From the NCBI RefSeq assembly GCF_009193295.2, contig NZ_CP059973.1, positions 1,612,001 to 1,676,000 of the forward strand: a DNA stretch of 64,000 nucleotides. The letters are read 5' to 3'. The translations under genes and the position numbers were made by a program. Source of the stretch: Bacteroides luhongzhouii (GTDB lineage Bacteria > Bacteroidota > Bacteroidia > Bacteroidales > Bacteroidaceae). Positions within the stretch are counted from its first letter, which is position 1; each line of letters begins with the position of its first letter. Below are positions 8,541-17,470 of the stretch, piece by piece. Under the pieces are notes generated by a model, which worked only from the letters and a program-made list of their open reading frames with translations, did not search any database and was not told where the DNA came from.

Positions 8541-8912
8541 ATGGGATATTTATATGTTTTTTTTACCATTCTATTTACCGTATACGGTCAGATTATTCTG
8601 AAATGGCGAATTTCAGATTTGAATTGGTCTTTAAACACGACTGGAGGAATAGGACAGATGATTGTTTCTTATATGAAATTTTTATTTGATCCATTGATAT
8701 TCTCGGGATTTGTGAGTGCATTTGTTGCTTCTGTCTTTTGGATGTTAGCGATGACCAAGTTTGAGCTAACTTATGCTTATCCATTTATGTCTCTTTCTCC
8801 TGCACTGGTTTTTATTGTTGGGATTTTTGTGCTTGGAGAGACTTTCACAATCGGAAAGCTACTGGGGTTGCTTATAATCATGATTGGTATTATTGTTACT
8901 GTGAAATTATAG
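8541..8912 (+). CDS. SMR/EamA-type small membrane transporter, flippase candidate
   Basis: A 123-residue protein made almost entirely of four hydrophobic helices, with the sequence feel of the SMR/EamA superfamily: YGQIILKW in helix 1 and a final helix with FVLGETFTIGKLLGLLIIMIG. Size and pattern resemble ArnE/ArnF, which flip undecaprenyl-phosphate-linked sugars. It is followed 1 bp later by a polytopic membrane protein and then a GtrB/ArnC-like GT2, so a flippase role for a polyprenyl-phosphate sugar is the best inference. A multidrug SMR pump is the alternative, but the context does not favour it. Confidence 0.72.
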   Translation: MGYLYVFFTILFTVYGQIILKWRISDLNWSLNTTGGIGQMIVSYMKFLFDPLIFSGFVSAFVASVFWMLAMTKFELTYAYPFMSLSPALVFIVGIFVLGETFTIGKLLGLLIIMIGIIVTVKL

Positions 8913-8913
8913 A

Positions 8914-10545
8914 ATGGATAGACTTATTCGTTTGGTTACTCTTTTTATGTCGAAGAAAGGAGTAACATTTACATATCCTCTGGCGTTGGGAGCTTGGGTG
9001 GCTATTTTTCTGTTTATGTCTTGGTCTTTATCAATTCGCTTTGAGACGAATGATGATGTGGTGATGTTAATGATTTCTTCTGGGGCATATTCTGGTACGC
9101 CAGATTTTCATTTGGTCTTTATTAATGTAATTTATGGTTTTCTGCTGAAAGGATTATATTTTATTTTGCCTGGATTAGAATGGTATACCATTTTGTTTTG
9201 TCTACTCCATATTATAAGTTTTTCTATAATATTATGGGTGTATAGTAAGCGGATTACTACGGCTTTTGGTCAGTTATTGTTGTTGCTACTATTACTTGTA
9301 TTACAAGCTCGGTTTATTGTAGGATTTCAATTTACAACGACGGCCGCTATAGTTGCCTGTGCTGGATTGTCTTTGTATTTTGAGCGAGGAAAGAAGGTTA
9401 AAATTTTAGGACTATTCCTTTTTTTAATTGGTAGCTTGATTCGCTTTGAAGCTGCGATGCTTTGTTTTGGAGTTTATGCTCCAGTGATGATGTTTCCACT
9501 GAGTGGACGAATACGGAGTAAACGGCAATTTTTGAATACGGGACTAATTTTATTTGCTATTCTTGTTCTTCCAGTGTTGGCAAGGGGTGTAGATGCTCAA
9601 GTATATAAACATAATCCTGAATGGCAGTATTATGTAGATTACAATCGGGTTCGTGGAGCATTGAATGATAATCCTAATTTTGCGAAATTACTAAATGATA
9701 GTCCTGCTTGCTCTGTTGCAGACATTAATGATTTACGAAATCTAGGTAATTTTATTGCAGATCCGGCAGTTTTGGATTTACATGTGATTACTCGAGTGAA
9801 AGAGTCATTAGATGCCAAACCTCTTTTTGATAAGTTTCAGAACATAAAAACATGGATATGTTTTTATGTGGATACAATTGTTTGCATTTTGTTATTAATA
9901 TTATTATTAATGCTTGAACGGAGAGTAACTTATCGATGGGGATTACTTTTTTCGGGATTATCATTTTTTATATTACTTTCATGGGTGTCTCTTAATGCAA
10001 CAGTAAAAGAACGTGTGTTTCTTTCTTCTATTGTTCCATTAATGTTGATAATTACTTTGTTGATTACCTGTTATCAGAAGAAGATTTGGAAAATAATAGT
10101 TTCATCTGTGTTTTATTTGTTAACTTTGCACACAATTATTATGCAAACGGCTGATATGTATGCTGTTAAAAAGGAGCAAAGACGAATAGCTGATAAACAG
10201 ATAAATTTGATCCAGCGTTTTATAGATTGTGATTTTACTCCATTGGGTGCTGGACTTATTTTAGAAGGATTAAATCCGTTTGGTGTTACATCTGTCTTTA
10301 AAGTATTAAATGTTAAGATGATTATTAATGGTTGGATGACACAAATTCCTCTTAACTGTGAGGTAGATTCACATCTTGATTTTGTGGAAAAGCCTATCTT
10401 GATATTTCTGGCAAAAGTTGATGCTCCTGTACTACACGATATACAATATTGTATAAAAAAGAATTATCAGATAGAAACAACTTTGGAAGTCATAGCTGAA
10501 GATGAATTATCTGAAATTATAGTCATTAAAAAGAAAACGATATGA
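8914..10545 (+). CDS. Polytopic membrane protein, putative GT-C-type glycosyltransferase
   Basis: A 543-residue protein with about ten or more hydrophobic segments and a soluble loop at roughly residues 225-310. An acidic pair lies in an early loop (RFETNDDVVMLMIS), as in many GT-C enzymes that use polyprenyl-phosphate sugars at the outer membrane face. It is not assigned to a named family from sequence alone. It lies between a flippase candidate and a GtrB-like GT2 with 4-bp overlap, the arrangement of Gtr-type O-antigen modification cassettes, where the middle or last gene encodes the serotype-specific transferase. Confidence 0.6.
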   Translation: MDRLIRLVTLFMSKKGVTFTYPLALGAWVAIFLFMSWSLSIRFETNDDVVMLMISSGAYSGTPDFHLVFINVIYGFLLKGLYFILPGLEWYTILFCLLHIISFSIILWVYSKRITTAFGQLLLLLLLLVLQARFIVGFQFTTTAAIVACAGLSLYFERGKKVKILGLFLFLIGSLIRFEAAMLCFGVYAPVMMFPLSGRIRSKRQFLNTGLILFAILVLPVLARGVDAQVYKHNPEWQYYVDYNRVRGALNDNPNFAKLLNDSPACSVADINDLRNLGNFIADPAVLDLHVITRVKESLDAKPLFDKFQNIKTWICFYVDTIVCILLLILLLMLERRVTYRWGLLFSGLSFFILLSWVSLNATVKERVFLSSIVPLMLIITLLITCYQKKIWKIIVSSVFYLLTLHTIIMQTADMYAVKKEQRRIADKQINLIQRFIDCDFTPLGAGLILEGLNPFGVTSVFKVLNVKMIINGWMTQIPLNCEVDSHLDFVEKPILIFLAKVDAPVLHDIQYCIKKNYQIETTLEVIAEDELSEIIVIKKKTI

Positions 10546-11477
10546 AAATTAGTATAGTATCTCCAATTTATAGAGCTGAGAATATCGTAGAGGAATTGGT
10601 TAGACAAATTGTCAAGAATGTGGAGCCTTTAACATCTGATTTCGAGATTGTGTTGGTAAATGATGCCTCACCTGATCGTTCATGGATGAAGATACGAGAA
10701 ATTTGCCATAAAGATTCGCGAGTAAAAGGTATAAATCTGAGTCGTAACTTTGGGCAACATTATGCGATAACAGCTGGATTAAGTTATGCATCGGGTGAGT
10801 GGGTAGTTGTGATGGACTGTGATTTGCAGGATCGTCCGGATGAGATTCCTAATTTATATGTCAAAGCTTTAGAAGGATGGGATTCTGTTTTTGCACAGAG
10901 AGTTGAGCGTCAGGATTCTTTCTTCAAACGTATGTCATCAAAATGCTTTTATGGATTATTTAGTTACTTGACTGAGACGAGGCAGGATAGTAGTGTTGCT
11001 AATTTCGGAATTTATAATCGGAAGGTGGTGAAAGCCATTTTATCAATGCAAGATAGTGTTCGTTATTTCCCGACAATGGCTCAGTGGGTAGGATATGATA
11101 AATGTTATCTTCCAGTCCGTCATTCTGAACGATTGGAGGGAACTTCTAGCTATAATATAAGAAGATTATTCAAATTAGCGTTTGATAATATTATTGCCTT
11201 TTCGGATAAGCCTTTAAAATTAGTTGTGAAATTTGGATTTTTCCTATCATTCATGTCTCTGTGTATAGCTTGCTATTTTCTAGTAAGATATATTTTGGGA
11301 GATATAAATGTTATTGGGTTTGCGAGTTTGATCGTTTCTATTTGGTTCTTATCAGGAATGATAGTTATGCTTATAGGAATTGTGGGTATATATATAGGGA
11401 AGGTTTTTGATAATACCAAGAAACGACCTGTGTTTATAGTTAAAGAAGAATTGAATATATGTCAATCGAACGTTTAA
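10542..11477 (+). CDS. GtrB/ArnC-like polyprenyl-phosphate glycosyltransferase (GT2)
   Basis: A 311-residue enzyme of the DPM1/ArnC/GtrB type. A soluble GT2 domain carries SIVSPIYRAENIVEELV, the DXD region VVVMDCDLQDRPDEIP and LSRNFGQHYAITAGL, followed by two C-terminal membrane helices (about residues 230-255 and 265-290) and a KRPVFIVKEE tail. Such enzymes move a sugar from a nucleotide donor to undecaprenyl phosphate on the cytoplasmic face. The gene overlaps both neighbours (4 bp upstream, 19 bp downstream). It works presumably with the SMR-like flippase and a GT-C transferase. Confidence 0.88.
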   Translation: MKISIVSPIYRAENIVEELVRQIVKNVEPLTSDFEIVLVNDASPDRSWMKIREICHKDSRVKGINLSRNFGQHYAITAGLSYASGEWVVVMDCDLQDRPDEIPNLYVKALEGWDSVFAQRVERQDSFFKRMSSKCFYGLFSYLTETRQDSSVANFGIYNRKVVKAILSMQDSVRYFPTMAQWVGYDKCYLPVRHSERLEGTSSYNIRRLFKLAFDNIIAFSDKPLKLVVKFGFFLSFMSLCIACYFLVRYILGDINVIGFASLIVSIWFLSGMIVMLIGIVGIYIGKVFDNTKKRPVFIVKEELNICQSNV

Positions 11478-12163
11478 ACTGGGATAGTCAATTTTTAGGA
11501 TTAGAGGTCGGGCGTACAAACCGCGATAAGCTATTAACTGTCTCTAATAATGAAATTGATAAGTATGATTTGTTATATCTTATGGAGAATGAGATTATTG
11601 TGGATGATGCTTTTTTATCACATAGAAATAATCTCTTAGTTGACTGTAAGCTTATATATTCAAAACAAAATTTAAATTTAAGTTTATCTACAGACTATAG
11701 AATAAAGGACTACAACAAGTACGAGGATACATGCGTTAGACGTGAACAGTTGTATAGTTTGGCATATCTTAGTGGAGAACATTCTAGATATAAATTGGAC
11801 GCAAACTTTGCTAAAGGTAAATTTGAGGAAATGTATAGGATGTGGGTTGATAATTCTATTTCCGGAGAAATGGCTGACCATCTATTCTATATAGAGGAAG
11901 AAGGGAAAATTTGTGCTTTTGTTACTTTGAAGATAATACATGAAGAAGGTGTTATTGGGTTGATTGCGACGGATAAAAATGTTCAAGCTAAAGGCATGGG
12001 TAAAACTTTAATGTTGAAATGTGAGGAGACTTTGAGGCTGAAAGGAATAGATCGACTGAATGTTGCAACACAGGCTAGTAATAATATAGCTTGCCTTTTT
12101 TATGAGAAATGTGAAATGCGTGTGACAGAGATGACTTTTATTTATCATAGTTGGAAATGCTAA
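11459..12163 (+). CDS. WecD-like GNAT N-acetyltransferase
   Basis: A 234-residue GNAT protein. The N terminus IERLNWDSQFLGLEVGR resembles WecD (dTDP-4-amino-4,6-dideoxygalactose acetyltransferase), and the acetyl-CoA-binding region is in the C-terminal third (IGLIATDKNVQAKGMGKTLM, then NNIACLFYEKCEM). It would acetylate the 4-amino group of a dTDP-amino sugar. It overlaps the GtrB-like gene by 19 bp and is followed 12 bp later by a WecE-like aminotransferase, its expected pathway partner. The name is given by similarity; substrate is inferred. Confidence 0.78.
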   Translation: MSIERLNWDSQFLGLEVGRTNRDKLLTVSNNEIDKYDLLYLMENEIIVDDAFLSHRNNLLVDCKLIYSKQNLNLSLSTDYRIKDYNKYEDTCVRREQLYSLAYLSGEHSRYKLDANFAKGKFEEMYRMWVDNSISGEMADHLFYIEEEGKICAFVTLKIIHEEGVIGLIATDKNVQAKGMGKTLMLKCEETLRLKGIDRLNVATQASNNIACLFYEKCEMRVTEMTFIYHSWKC

Positions 12164-12175
12164 ATATAATATATA

Positions 12176-13294
12176 ATGAATGAAGTACCTTTTAATAAAC
12201 CATACTTAACAGGAAAAGAGGCACATTATATGTACCAGGCAGTGTATGGTGGCAAACTTTCGGGTAATGGGATATTTACCAAGAAATGCCAGGAGTATTT
12301 TGAGAAACAGTATGGTTTTAAGAAGTCTCTATTGACGACTTCTTGTACTGATGCTCTGGAAATGTGTGCTATACTGGCTGATATCCAGCCGGGTGATGAG
12401 GTGATTGTTCCTTCATATACCTTTGTTTCAACAGCATTGGCTTTTGTTCGTCAAGGAGCAAAGATTGTATTTGCTGACAGTTGTCCTGATAATCCGAATA
12501 TTGACGCTACACGTATTGAGGAACTGATTACTCCTAAAACAAAGGCGATCGTTCCAGTTCATTATGCAGGAGTGGCTTGTGATATGGATCTTATTATGGA
12601 TTTGGCACGAAAATACAATCTTTTAGTGATTGAGGACGCTGCTCAGGCGATTGATTCTTATTATAAAGGAAAGCCTTTGGGAAGTATCGGGCATTTGGCA
12701 GCTTTCTCATTTCACGAAACTAAAAATATAATTTCTGGGGAAGGCGGAATGTTGGCTATCAATGATGAACGATTTATTCGTCGTGCAGAAATTATTTGGG
12801 AGAAAGGTACTAACCGTGCCGAATTCTTCCGTGGGGCGGTAAATAAATACGGTTGGGTTGATATAGGGAGTTCTTTTTTGCCTTCGGAAGTTATTGCTGC
12901 GTTTCTGTGGGCGCAGTTAGAAAATTTGGAGAATATCCAATTGCGTAGGAAAGAACTATGGAACCGGTATAATGATGCATTATCAGCAGCAGCTTTGCCA
13001 AATATTACTCTGCCAAATATTCCTGATTATGCAACCAACAATGCTCATATGTATTATTTGGTTTGTCAATCGTTGGAACAGCGTACTGAATTAATCAAAA
13101 AGCTGAAAGAGAATGGAGTGTTGGCTGTATTTCACTATTTGTCATTGCACACTAGTGAATATTATCATGATAAACATGACGGAAGGGTATTGACTAATAC
13201 AGATCATTTTGCAGACTGTTTAGTACGTTTGCCTATGTTCTATGAGTTGACAGATGCAGAAGTAGATGAGATAGTTCGCATTATTGGTAGCTAA
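12176..13294 (+). CDS. WecE-like dTDP-4-amino-4,6-dideoxygalactose transaminase
   Basis: A 372-residue PLP-dependent DegT/DnrJ/EryC1/StrS aminotransferase. PLP-phosphate contacts are in SCTDALEM, the acidic pyridine-binding site in VIEDAAQAID (residues 151-160), and the Schiff-base lysine is K183 in SFHETKNIISGEGG. Length and motifs match WecE (RffA), which aminates dTDP-4-keto-6-deoxyglucose to dTDP-Fuc4N. Together with the WecD-like gene it would yield dTDP-Fuc4NAc, known from enterobacterial common antigen and other surface glycans. The upstream enzymes RmlA and RmlB are not in the window. Confidence 0.88.
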   Translation: MNEVPFNKPYLTGKEAHYMYQAVYGGKLSGNGIFTKKCQEYFEKQYGFKKSLLTTSCTDALEMCAILADIQPGDEVIVPSYTFVSTALAFVRQGAKIVFADSCPDNPNIDATRIEELITPKTKAIVPVHYAGVACDMDLIMDLARKYNLLVIEDAAQAIDSYYKGKPLGSIGHLAAFSFHETKNIISGEGGMLAINDERFIRRAEIIWEKGTNRAEFFRGAVNKYGWVDIGSSFLPSEVIAAFLWAQLENLENIQLRRKELWNRYNDALSAAALPNITLPNIPDYATNNAHMYYLVCQSLEQRTELIKKLKENGVLAVFHYLSLHTSEYYHDKHDGRVLTNTDHFADCLVRLPMFYELTDAEVDEIVRIIGS

Positions 13295-13312
13295 TGTAAA
13301 AAACTTATAATA

Positions 13313-14653
13313 ATGAAGAAGAAACTAGGTTTATTATTCTTGACGGCATTTGTTGTTAGAGTCATCTTTTGTTTATCTTATAACATTAATGAATTATATC
13401 CAGATGCTGCAGGGTATCATATGTATGCAGTGAACCTAATCAATAATGGTTATTTTTCACCTTTGGAATCTCCCACGGAGGATGTGTTTTTTAGGGAACC
13501 TGCAACTGTTTATATCTTGAAAGTTGCGTATCAAGTTGCTTCCTTTTTTGGTGTGGATGTACTCCCAATTTCTGATTATTCTATTGAAAAATATGCAGTA
13601 TTGGAATATCATCCAGAATTTTATTGGGGAAGGTTGGCTTTTGCTTTTATAGACTCTATTTCTATTTGTTTCTTCTTCTTGACTTTATTATATTTTACTA
13701 CGGAGAAAAGGGCGACAATTGTTACGGTCATATATTTGCTATTCCTTCCCTGTTTTTTCTATTTACAAACCTTGTTAAGGGATTCTTTTCAAGTGAGTTT
13801 ACTGTTGATTCTTAATTACTTTTTTGTTCGATATTTGTTTAAGGGGAGTCGAATATCTTTGTTCTTAGTCGGATTATTACTTGGGATCGCAATTCTGACA
13901 TTGAAAGCATTGGCGGTTATGGGATTGGGAATTGTTATATATATATTTATTATTCATAGACGCTCTTTAAAAAGGTTCTTTGTAGATGCTGCTTTGGTAA
14001 CTATTGTTTCTTGCTTAACGATAACTCCTTGGATGATGAAAGTTTATAGGTCATATCCTGATATTAGAATTGTTAAGGCACTTGGTACTTCTTTTACGTT
14101 TGATATGGGTGAGTTTTGTACGGCAATGAGAGTATATCGTTTTTCTGGTCAAATACCGGTTAATGATGCTGAGCAAATTTTGGTGAAGACTTGGGCAATG
14201 GATAGCAAAAAGCAATTTGCACTCTCATTGGATGGGACATTTAAGCATCAAGCGGATTCGGTTTATGCACTTATGGGTGATAAACAGGAGTACTATAAGC
14301 AGAAGTTTCATTTATATTCTTATCGTAGAGCTGTAGAAAATTCTTTTTATCCAACTGGTTGGGGATTGCTGTATAATTTTATGTTTAAGTTAAATGAATC
14401 TGTGATATCGATATTTCTTTTAATGGGTGCATTGGGTTTCTTAGGCTTTATCTTATTCTTCAGGAAATATTGGAAAGGGTTGATGGTTTACTCTTCTTTA
14501 CTAGTCACAATGCTTTTTTTGCCATCATTTGGAGATGAAGGTAGAAGGCTACTGGTATTTTATTCTGTCTGGATTCCTTTTTCTTTGTTGCTAATTAGTA
14601 AGATATATCTTTATGTGAAAGGTAGATGGTGCTTTGAGTTGAGGGGGAAATAA
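13313..14653 (+). CDS. GT39-like polytopic glycosyltransferase
   Basis: A 446-residue integral membrane protein with many hydrophobic helices. The first periplasmic loop has the GT-C pattern YPDAAGYHMYAVNLINNGYF followed by FREPATVYILKVAY, matching the acidic-residue loop and R-x-P block of GT39/ArnT-type transferases that use polyprenyl-phosphate sugar donors. It is the last gene of the operon, 18 bp after the WecE-like gene. It probably transfers the sugar made ready by the GtrB-like enzyme onto the lipid-linked glycan in the periplasm. Acceptor unknown. Confidence 0.72.
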   Translation: MKKKLGLLFLTAFVVRVIFCLSYNINELYPDAAGYHMYAVNLINNGYFSPLESPTEDVFFREPATVYILKVAYQVASFFGVDVLPISDYSIEKYAVLEYHPEFYWGRLAFAFIDSISICFFFLTLLYFTTEKRATIVTVIYLLFLPCFFYLQTLLRDSFQVSLLLILNYFFVRYLFKGSRISLFLVGLLLGIAILTLKALAVMGLGIVIYIFIIHRRSLKRFFVDAALVTIVSCLTITPWMMKVYRSYPDIRIVKALGTSFTFDMGEFCTAMRVYRFSGQIPVNDAEQILVKTWAMDSKKQFALSLDGTFKHQADSVYALMGDKQEYYKQKFHLYSYRRAVENSFYPTGWGLLYNFMFKLNESVISIFLLMGALGFLGFILFFRKYWKGLMVYSSLLVTMLFLPSFGDEGRRLLVFYSVWIPFSLLLISKIYLYVKGRWCFELRGK

Positions 14654-14872
14654 TAGAAACTTATAGTTGGAGGGGATTTTAGGTAAGCGTCTTTTAGTCT
14701 GGTTATTTGAAAAAAAAGAGCAACAGTCTTGTTTATATCTGCTAAAGAACTATATCGATAAAAAGTTATTCAAGCTTGGGGGCTTATTAGTTCTCCGTTG
14801 ACAGTTCTCTTTTATATGTTCTTGTGGACTAAGATATTGAATGTATAATTCTGATGCGTGTCCTCTTGATAT

Positions 14873-15343
14873 CTAATTATTAGGATAAACATATCCAACT
14901 ATAGGAGGTTCTATTCGAATCCATCCTCCATGATTATAGCAAGAATGTACCCATCATAGTTCCAAAATTTCCAATCTGGATAGCGAGTTGTTATTCCGTC
15001 ATCAGTAGTAACTAGATGCTTCCATCCTTCTCGACAATCGTAAGCATATAAAAGTTTTAATTTAAGCTCTTTAAGTCGAGAGTTGCTTATGTACTTGAAT
15101 ACTGCTTGCTTTATCTCCTCCTTTTTCTAAATCATATTTAAGACTTGTGCCATTTCCACCATAAAATTGAACAAAAAGTTCTTTGTTTTGATTGTCCTTA
15201 ACTAAGGATTCATCTGTTTGAACAGTTCTTGATATATTTAAAGAGAAACCAATTCCAAACAATGCTGCCTTAAGTCCGGAGGCTACAGTGGTCTTTTTAT
15301 GAGTTGCATCTTTTGTATGTGTAATGACAGACCTATACATCAA
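14873..15343 (-). pseudogene. Frameshifted gene remnant, possibly MAC/perforin-type
   Basis: The minus strand reads GIGFSLNISRTVQTDESL and ELFVQFYGGNGTSLKYDLEK up to a stop after residue 90. It then continues in a second frame (LYAYDCREGWKHLVTTDD, then TRYPDWKFWNYDGYI) and in a third frame to YVYPNN and a stop at 14873. At least two frameshifts separate coherent protein-like blocks, and the N-terminal part of the gene is missing. The alternating GxGxS strand and GGN segment recall MACPF-domain proteins of Bacteroides, but this is tentative. MACPF toxin genes in Bacteroides are known to travel with LPS glycan genes, which would suit this position. Confidence 0.45.
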
Positions 15344-15353
15344 TTTGTACCGA

Positions 15354-15385
15354 GGGTATGCTGGAAAACTGGCATGCCCTTTTTA
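15354..15385 (+). terminator. Rho-independent terminator
   Basis: GGGTATGC (15354-15361) pairs with GCATGCCC (15372-15379), one G-T wobble, with a 10-nt loop, followed by TTTTT. It would end plus-strand transcripts leaving the glycan operon or its debris. Confidence 0.6.
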
Positions 15386-15733
15386 TTGCGGAATGGGCAG
15401 TAAAGATGTTATTTAAATCGTGTGTATTAAACAATAAAGATTTTTATTGTTTTGTTCTTTCTTTATACCTTAGTGTCTACCTTGATATTTACATTATTAT
15501 GACTTTCTTAGTATGTAATCTGAACCCCTTAGTGCAATAATATTATCAACTTTAGAATGTTATCATGTGTCTTATACTCTGTTCGGATAGTTTTTTCGAC
15601 TGGGCTGTATTGATAGAGAATAATATCGAAATGTTATGTATCTTGGCTGCCGGAATGAAATCATGATGGAATCTGTACCTATTCCGAATAATTCTATGTA
15701 TATTTGTACGATGTGAATTAAATACAGTGAAAG

Positions 15734-17287
15734 ATGAGTGGCAAGATTTACCCTATCGGTATACAGAACTTTGAAAAAATTCGTAAAGGTGGCTATTTTT
15801 ATATTGATAAAACAGCATTGATTTATCAATTGGTGAAAACCGGAAGTTACTATTTTCTGAGTCGTCCGCGCCGTTTTGGCAAAAGTCTGCTCATTTCTAC
15901 GCTTGAAGCCTACTTTCAAGGAAAGCGGGAGCTCTTTGAAGGGTTGGCTATGGAGAAGCTGGAAAAAGATTGGATAACGTATCCTGTATTACATCTTGAT
16001 CTTAATACGGAAAAATATGATACTCCGGAAAGTTTGGAGAACAAACTCAACGGGGCATTGGTGGAATGGGAGAAGATGTATGGCGCAGAGCCCTCGGAGA
16101 GATCCTTAGCGATGCGTTTTGAGGGGATTATTAAACGTGCCTGTCGACAGGAAGGACAGCGTGTGGCTATTCTTGTGGATGAGTATGATAAGCCGATGTT
16201 GCAGGCCATTGGTAATGATGCCTTGCAAAAGAGTTTTCGCAATACATTGAAAGCTTTCTATGGCGCATTGAAAAGTCAGGATGGCTGTATTAAGTTTGCT
16301 ATGTTGACGGGAGTTACCAAGTTCGGTAAAATTAGTGTGTTCAGTGACCTGAATAATCTGGATGACATTTCAATGTGGAATAAGTATGTAGATATTTGTG
16401 GCGTCAGTGAACAGGAACTATACGATAATCTGGATGTTGAGCTTCATGAGTTTGCCAACATACAAGGGGTGACGTATGAGGAGATATGTGCCCGGTTGAA
16501 AGAGATGTATGATGGTTATCATTTTACGCATAATTCTAAGGGAATGTACAATCCTTTCAGTCTGCTTCATGCTTTTAATCGGAATGAGTTTGGGAGTTAT
16601 TGGTTTGAAACGGGTACTCCTACTTATTTGGTGGAGTTGCTGAAGAAATACCATTACGACCTTCATCGGATGGCTCATGAAGAAACCGATACCCAAGTGC
16701 TGAACAGCATTGACTCTGAATCTACCAATCCTATTCCGGTAATCTATCAGAGCGGGTACCTTACCATTAAAGGGTATGATGAAGAATTTGGAATTTACCG
16801 TTTAGGTTTTCCTAATCGTGAAGTGGAGGAAGGATTTATCCGTTTTCTGCTTCCTTATTATGCGAACGTGGATAAAGTGGAATCTCCCTTTGAAATTCAG
16901 AAATTCGTTCGTGAGGTACGTGCCGGTGATTACGAATCTTTTTTCCGTCGCCTGCAAAGTTTCTTTTCCGATATTCCATACGAGCTTGCTCGCGAATTGG
17001 AGTTACATTATCAGAATGTACTTTATATTGTATGTAAACTGGTAGGTTTTTATGTAAAAGCGGAATATCATACGAGTGAAGGCCGTGTGGATATGGTATT
17101 GCAGACTGACAAGTTCATTTACATTATGGAATTTAAACTGAATGGTACAGCGGAAGAAGCTCTGCAACAGATAAATGACAAACACTATGCCCGACCATTT
17201 GAAACGGATTCACGAAAACTTTTTAAGATTGGTGTGAATTTCAGTGCTCAAACAAGAAATATAGAGAAGTGGTTGGTCGAAAATTGA
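15734..17287 (+). CDS. AAA-ATPase-like protein with PD-(D/E)XK nuclease domain
   Basis: A 517-residue protein of a family abundant in Bacteroides (Pfam AAA-ATPase_like plus PDDEXK_9/DUF1703). The N terminus has PIGIQNFEKIRKGGYFYIDK, a degenerate P-loop RPRRFGKS at residues 44-51, and a Walker-B-like ILVDEYDKP near residue 147. The C terminus carries the nuclease-like D-x(n)-E-x-K element (EGRVDMVLQTD, then YIMEFKLNG) around residues 450-470. Function is unknown; defence or mobile-element roles have been suggested for the family. It stands alone, with a weak -7 box at 15699 and an AT-rich 12-bp hairpin (17371-17407) after its stop. Confidence 0.88.
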   Translation: MSGKIYPIGIQNFEKIRKGGYFYIDKTALIYQLVKTGSYYFLSRPRRFGKSLLISTLEAYFQGKRELFEGLAMEKLEKDWITYPVLHLDLNTEKYDTPESLENKLNGALVEWEKMYGAEPSERSLAMRFEGIIKRACRQEGQRVAILVDEYDKPMLQAIGNDALQKSFRNTLKAFYGALKSQDGCIKFAMLTGVTKFGKISVFSDLNNLDDISMWNKYVDICGVSEQELYDNLDVELHEFANIQGVTYEEICARLKEMYDGYHFTHNSKGMYNPFSLLHAFNRNEFGSYWFETGTPTYLVELLKKYHYDLHRMAHEETDTQVLNSIDSESTNPIPVIYQSGYLTIKGYDEEFGIYRLGFPNREVEEGFIRFLLPYYANVDKVESPFEIQKFVREVRAGDYESFFRRLQSFFSDIPYELARELELHYQNVLYIVCKLVGFYVKAEYHTSEGRVDMVLQTDKFIYIMEFKLNGTAEEALQQINDKHYARPFETDSRKLFKIGVNFSAQTRNIEKWLVEN

Positions 17288-17316
17288 ACTGCCCCTGCGC
17301 CGGAAATGAAATATTC

Positions 17317-17470
17317 ATTTCTCATATTCTCATAGATTTGATTTAAATAGCAGATAATTAATAAAGTAAGCTATGAGAAATACTTTTAGAATTGGTATTT
17401 CTCATAGTTTTATTCGCAAATAGACCTTGATTTGGCTTATTTCTCATACCTGTTGAACTCATTTCTCATA
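17317..17470 (+). repeat. Left array of TATGAGAAATA motifs
   Basis: Five sites: a double site at 17317-17335, then 17371-17382 (opposite orientation), 17396-17407, 17438-17448 and 17460-17470. Measured from the outer edge the sites start at offsets 0, 54, 79, 121 and 143. The right array (18539 back to 18386) has the same sites in mirror order, with identical offsets. The outer 23 bp (17317-17339) are a perfect inverted copy of 18517-18539, and the outer 90 bp match at about 72 positions without gaps. The sites at 17371 and 17396 also form a perfect 12-bp hairpin. The innermost site encodes the last codons of the HU-HIG gene. Confidence 0.85.

Larger units (their letters stand above)
14654..15733. 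other. 1.08-kb intergenic stretch with gene debris
   Basis: No intact gene is seen. At 14668-14800 a short plus-strand frame (reading GKRLLVWLFEKKEQ, ended by TGA) looks coding-like but has no recognisable relatives. The minus strand at 14873-15343 holds a frameshifted remnant. A rho-independent terminator lies at 15354-15385. A weak -7 box (TATATTTG, 15699-15706) precedes the gene at 15734. The debris suggests past replacement at the edge of the glycan locus. Confidence 0.6.

Noticed and set aside
14668..14800. Short plus-strand frame after the glycan operon
   Set aside because: It reads protein-like for about 40 residues but lacks a convincing start and any recognised motif; mentioned only as debris.
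15358..15540. Plus-strand open frame of 60 codons
   Set aside because: It begins inside a terminator hairpin and has no ribosome-binding site or motif.
17371..17411. 12-bp hairpin as the terminator of the gene ending at 17287
   Set aside because: The stem is AT-rich and formed by two members of the motif array; the array explains it better, although it could still help end transcription.
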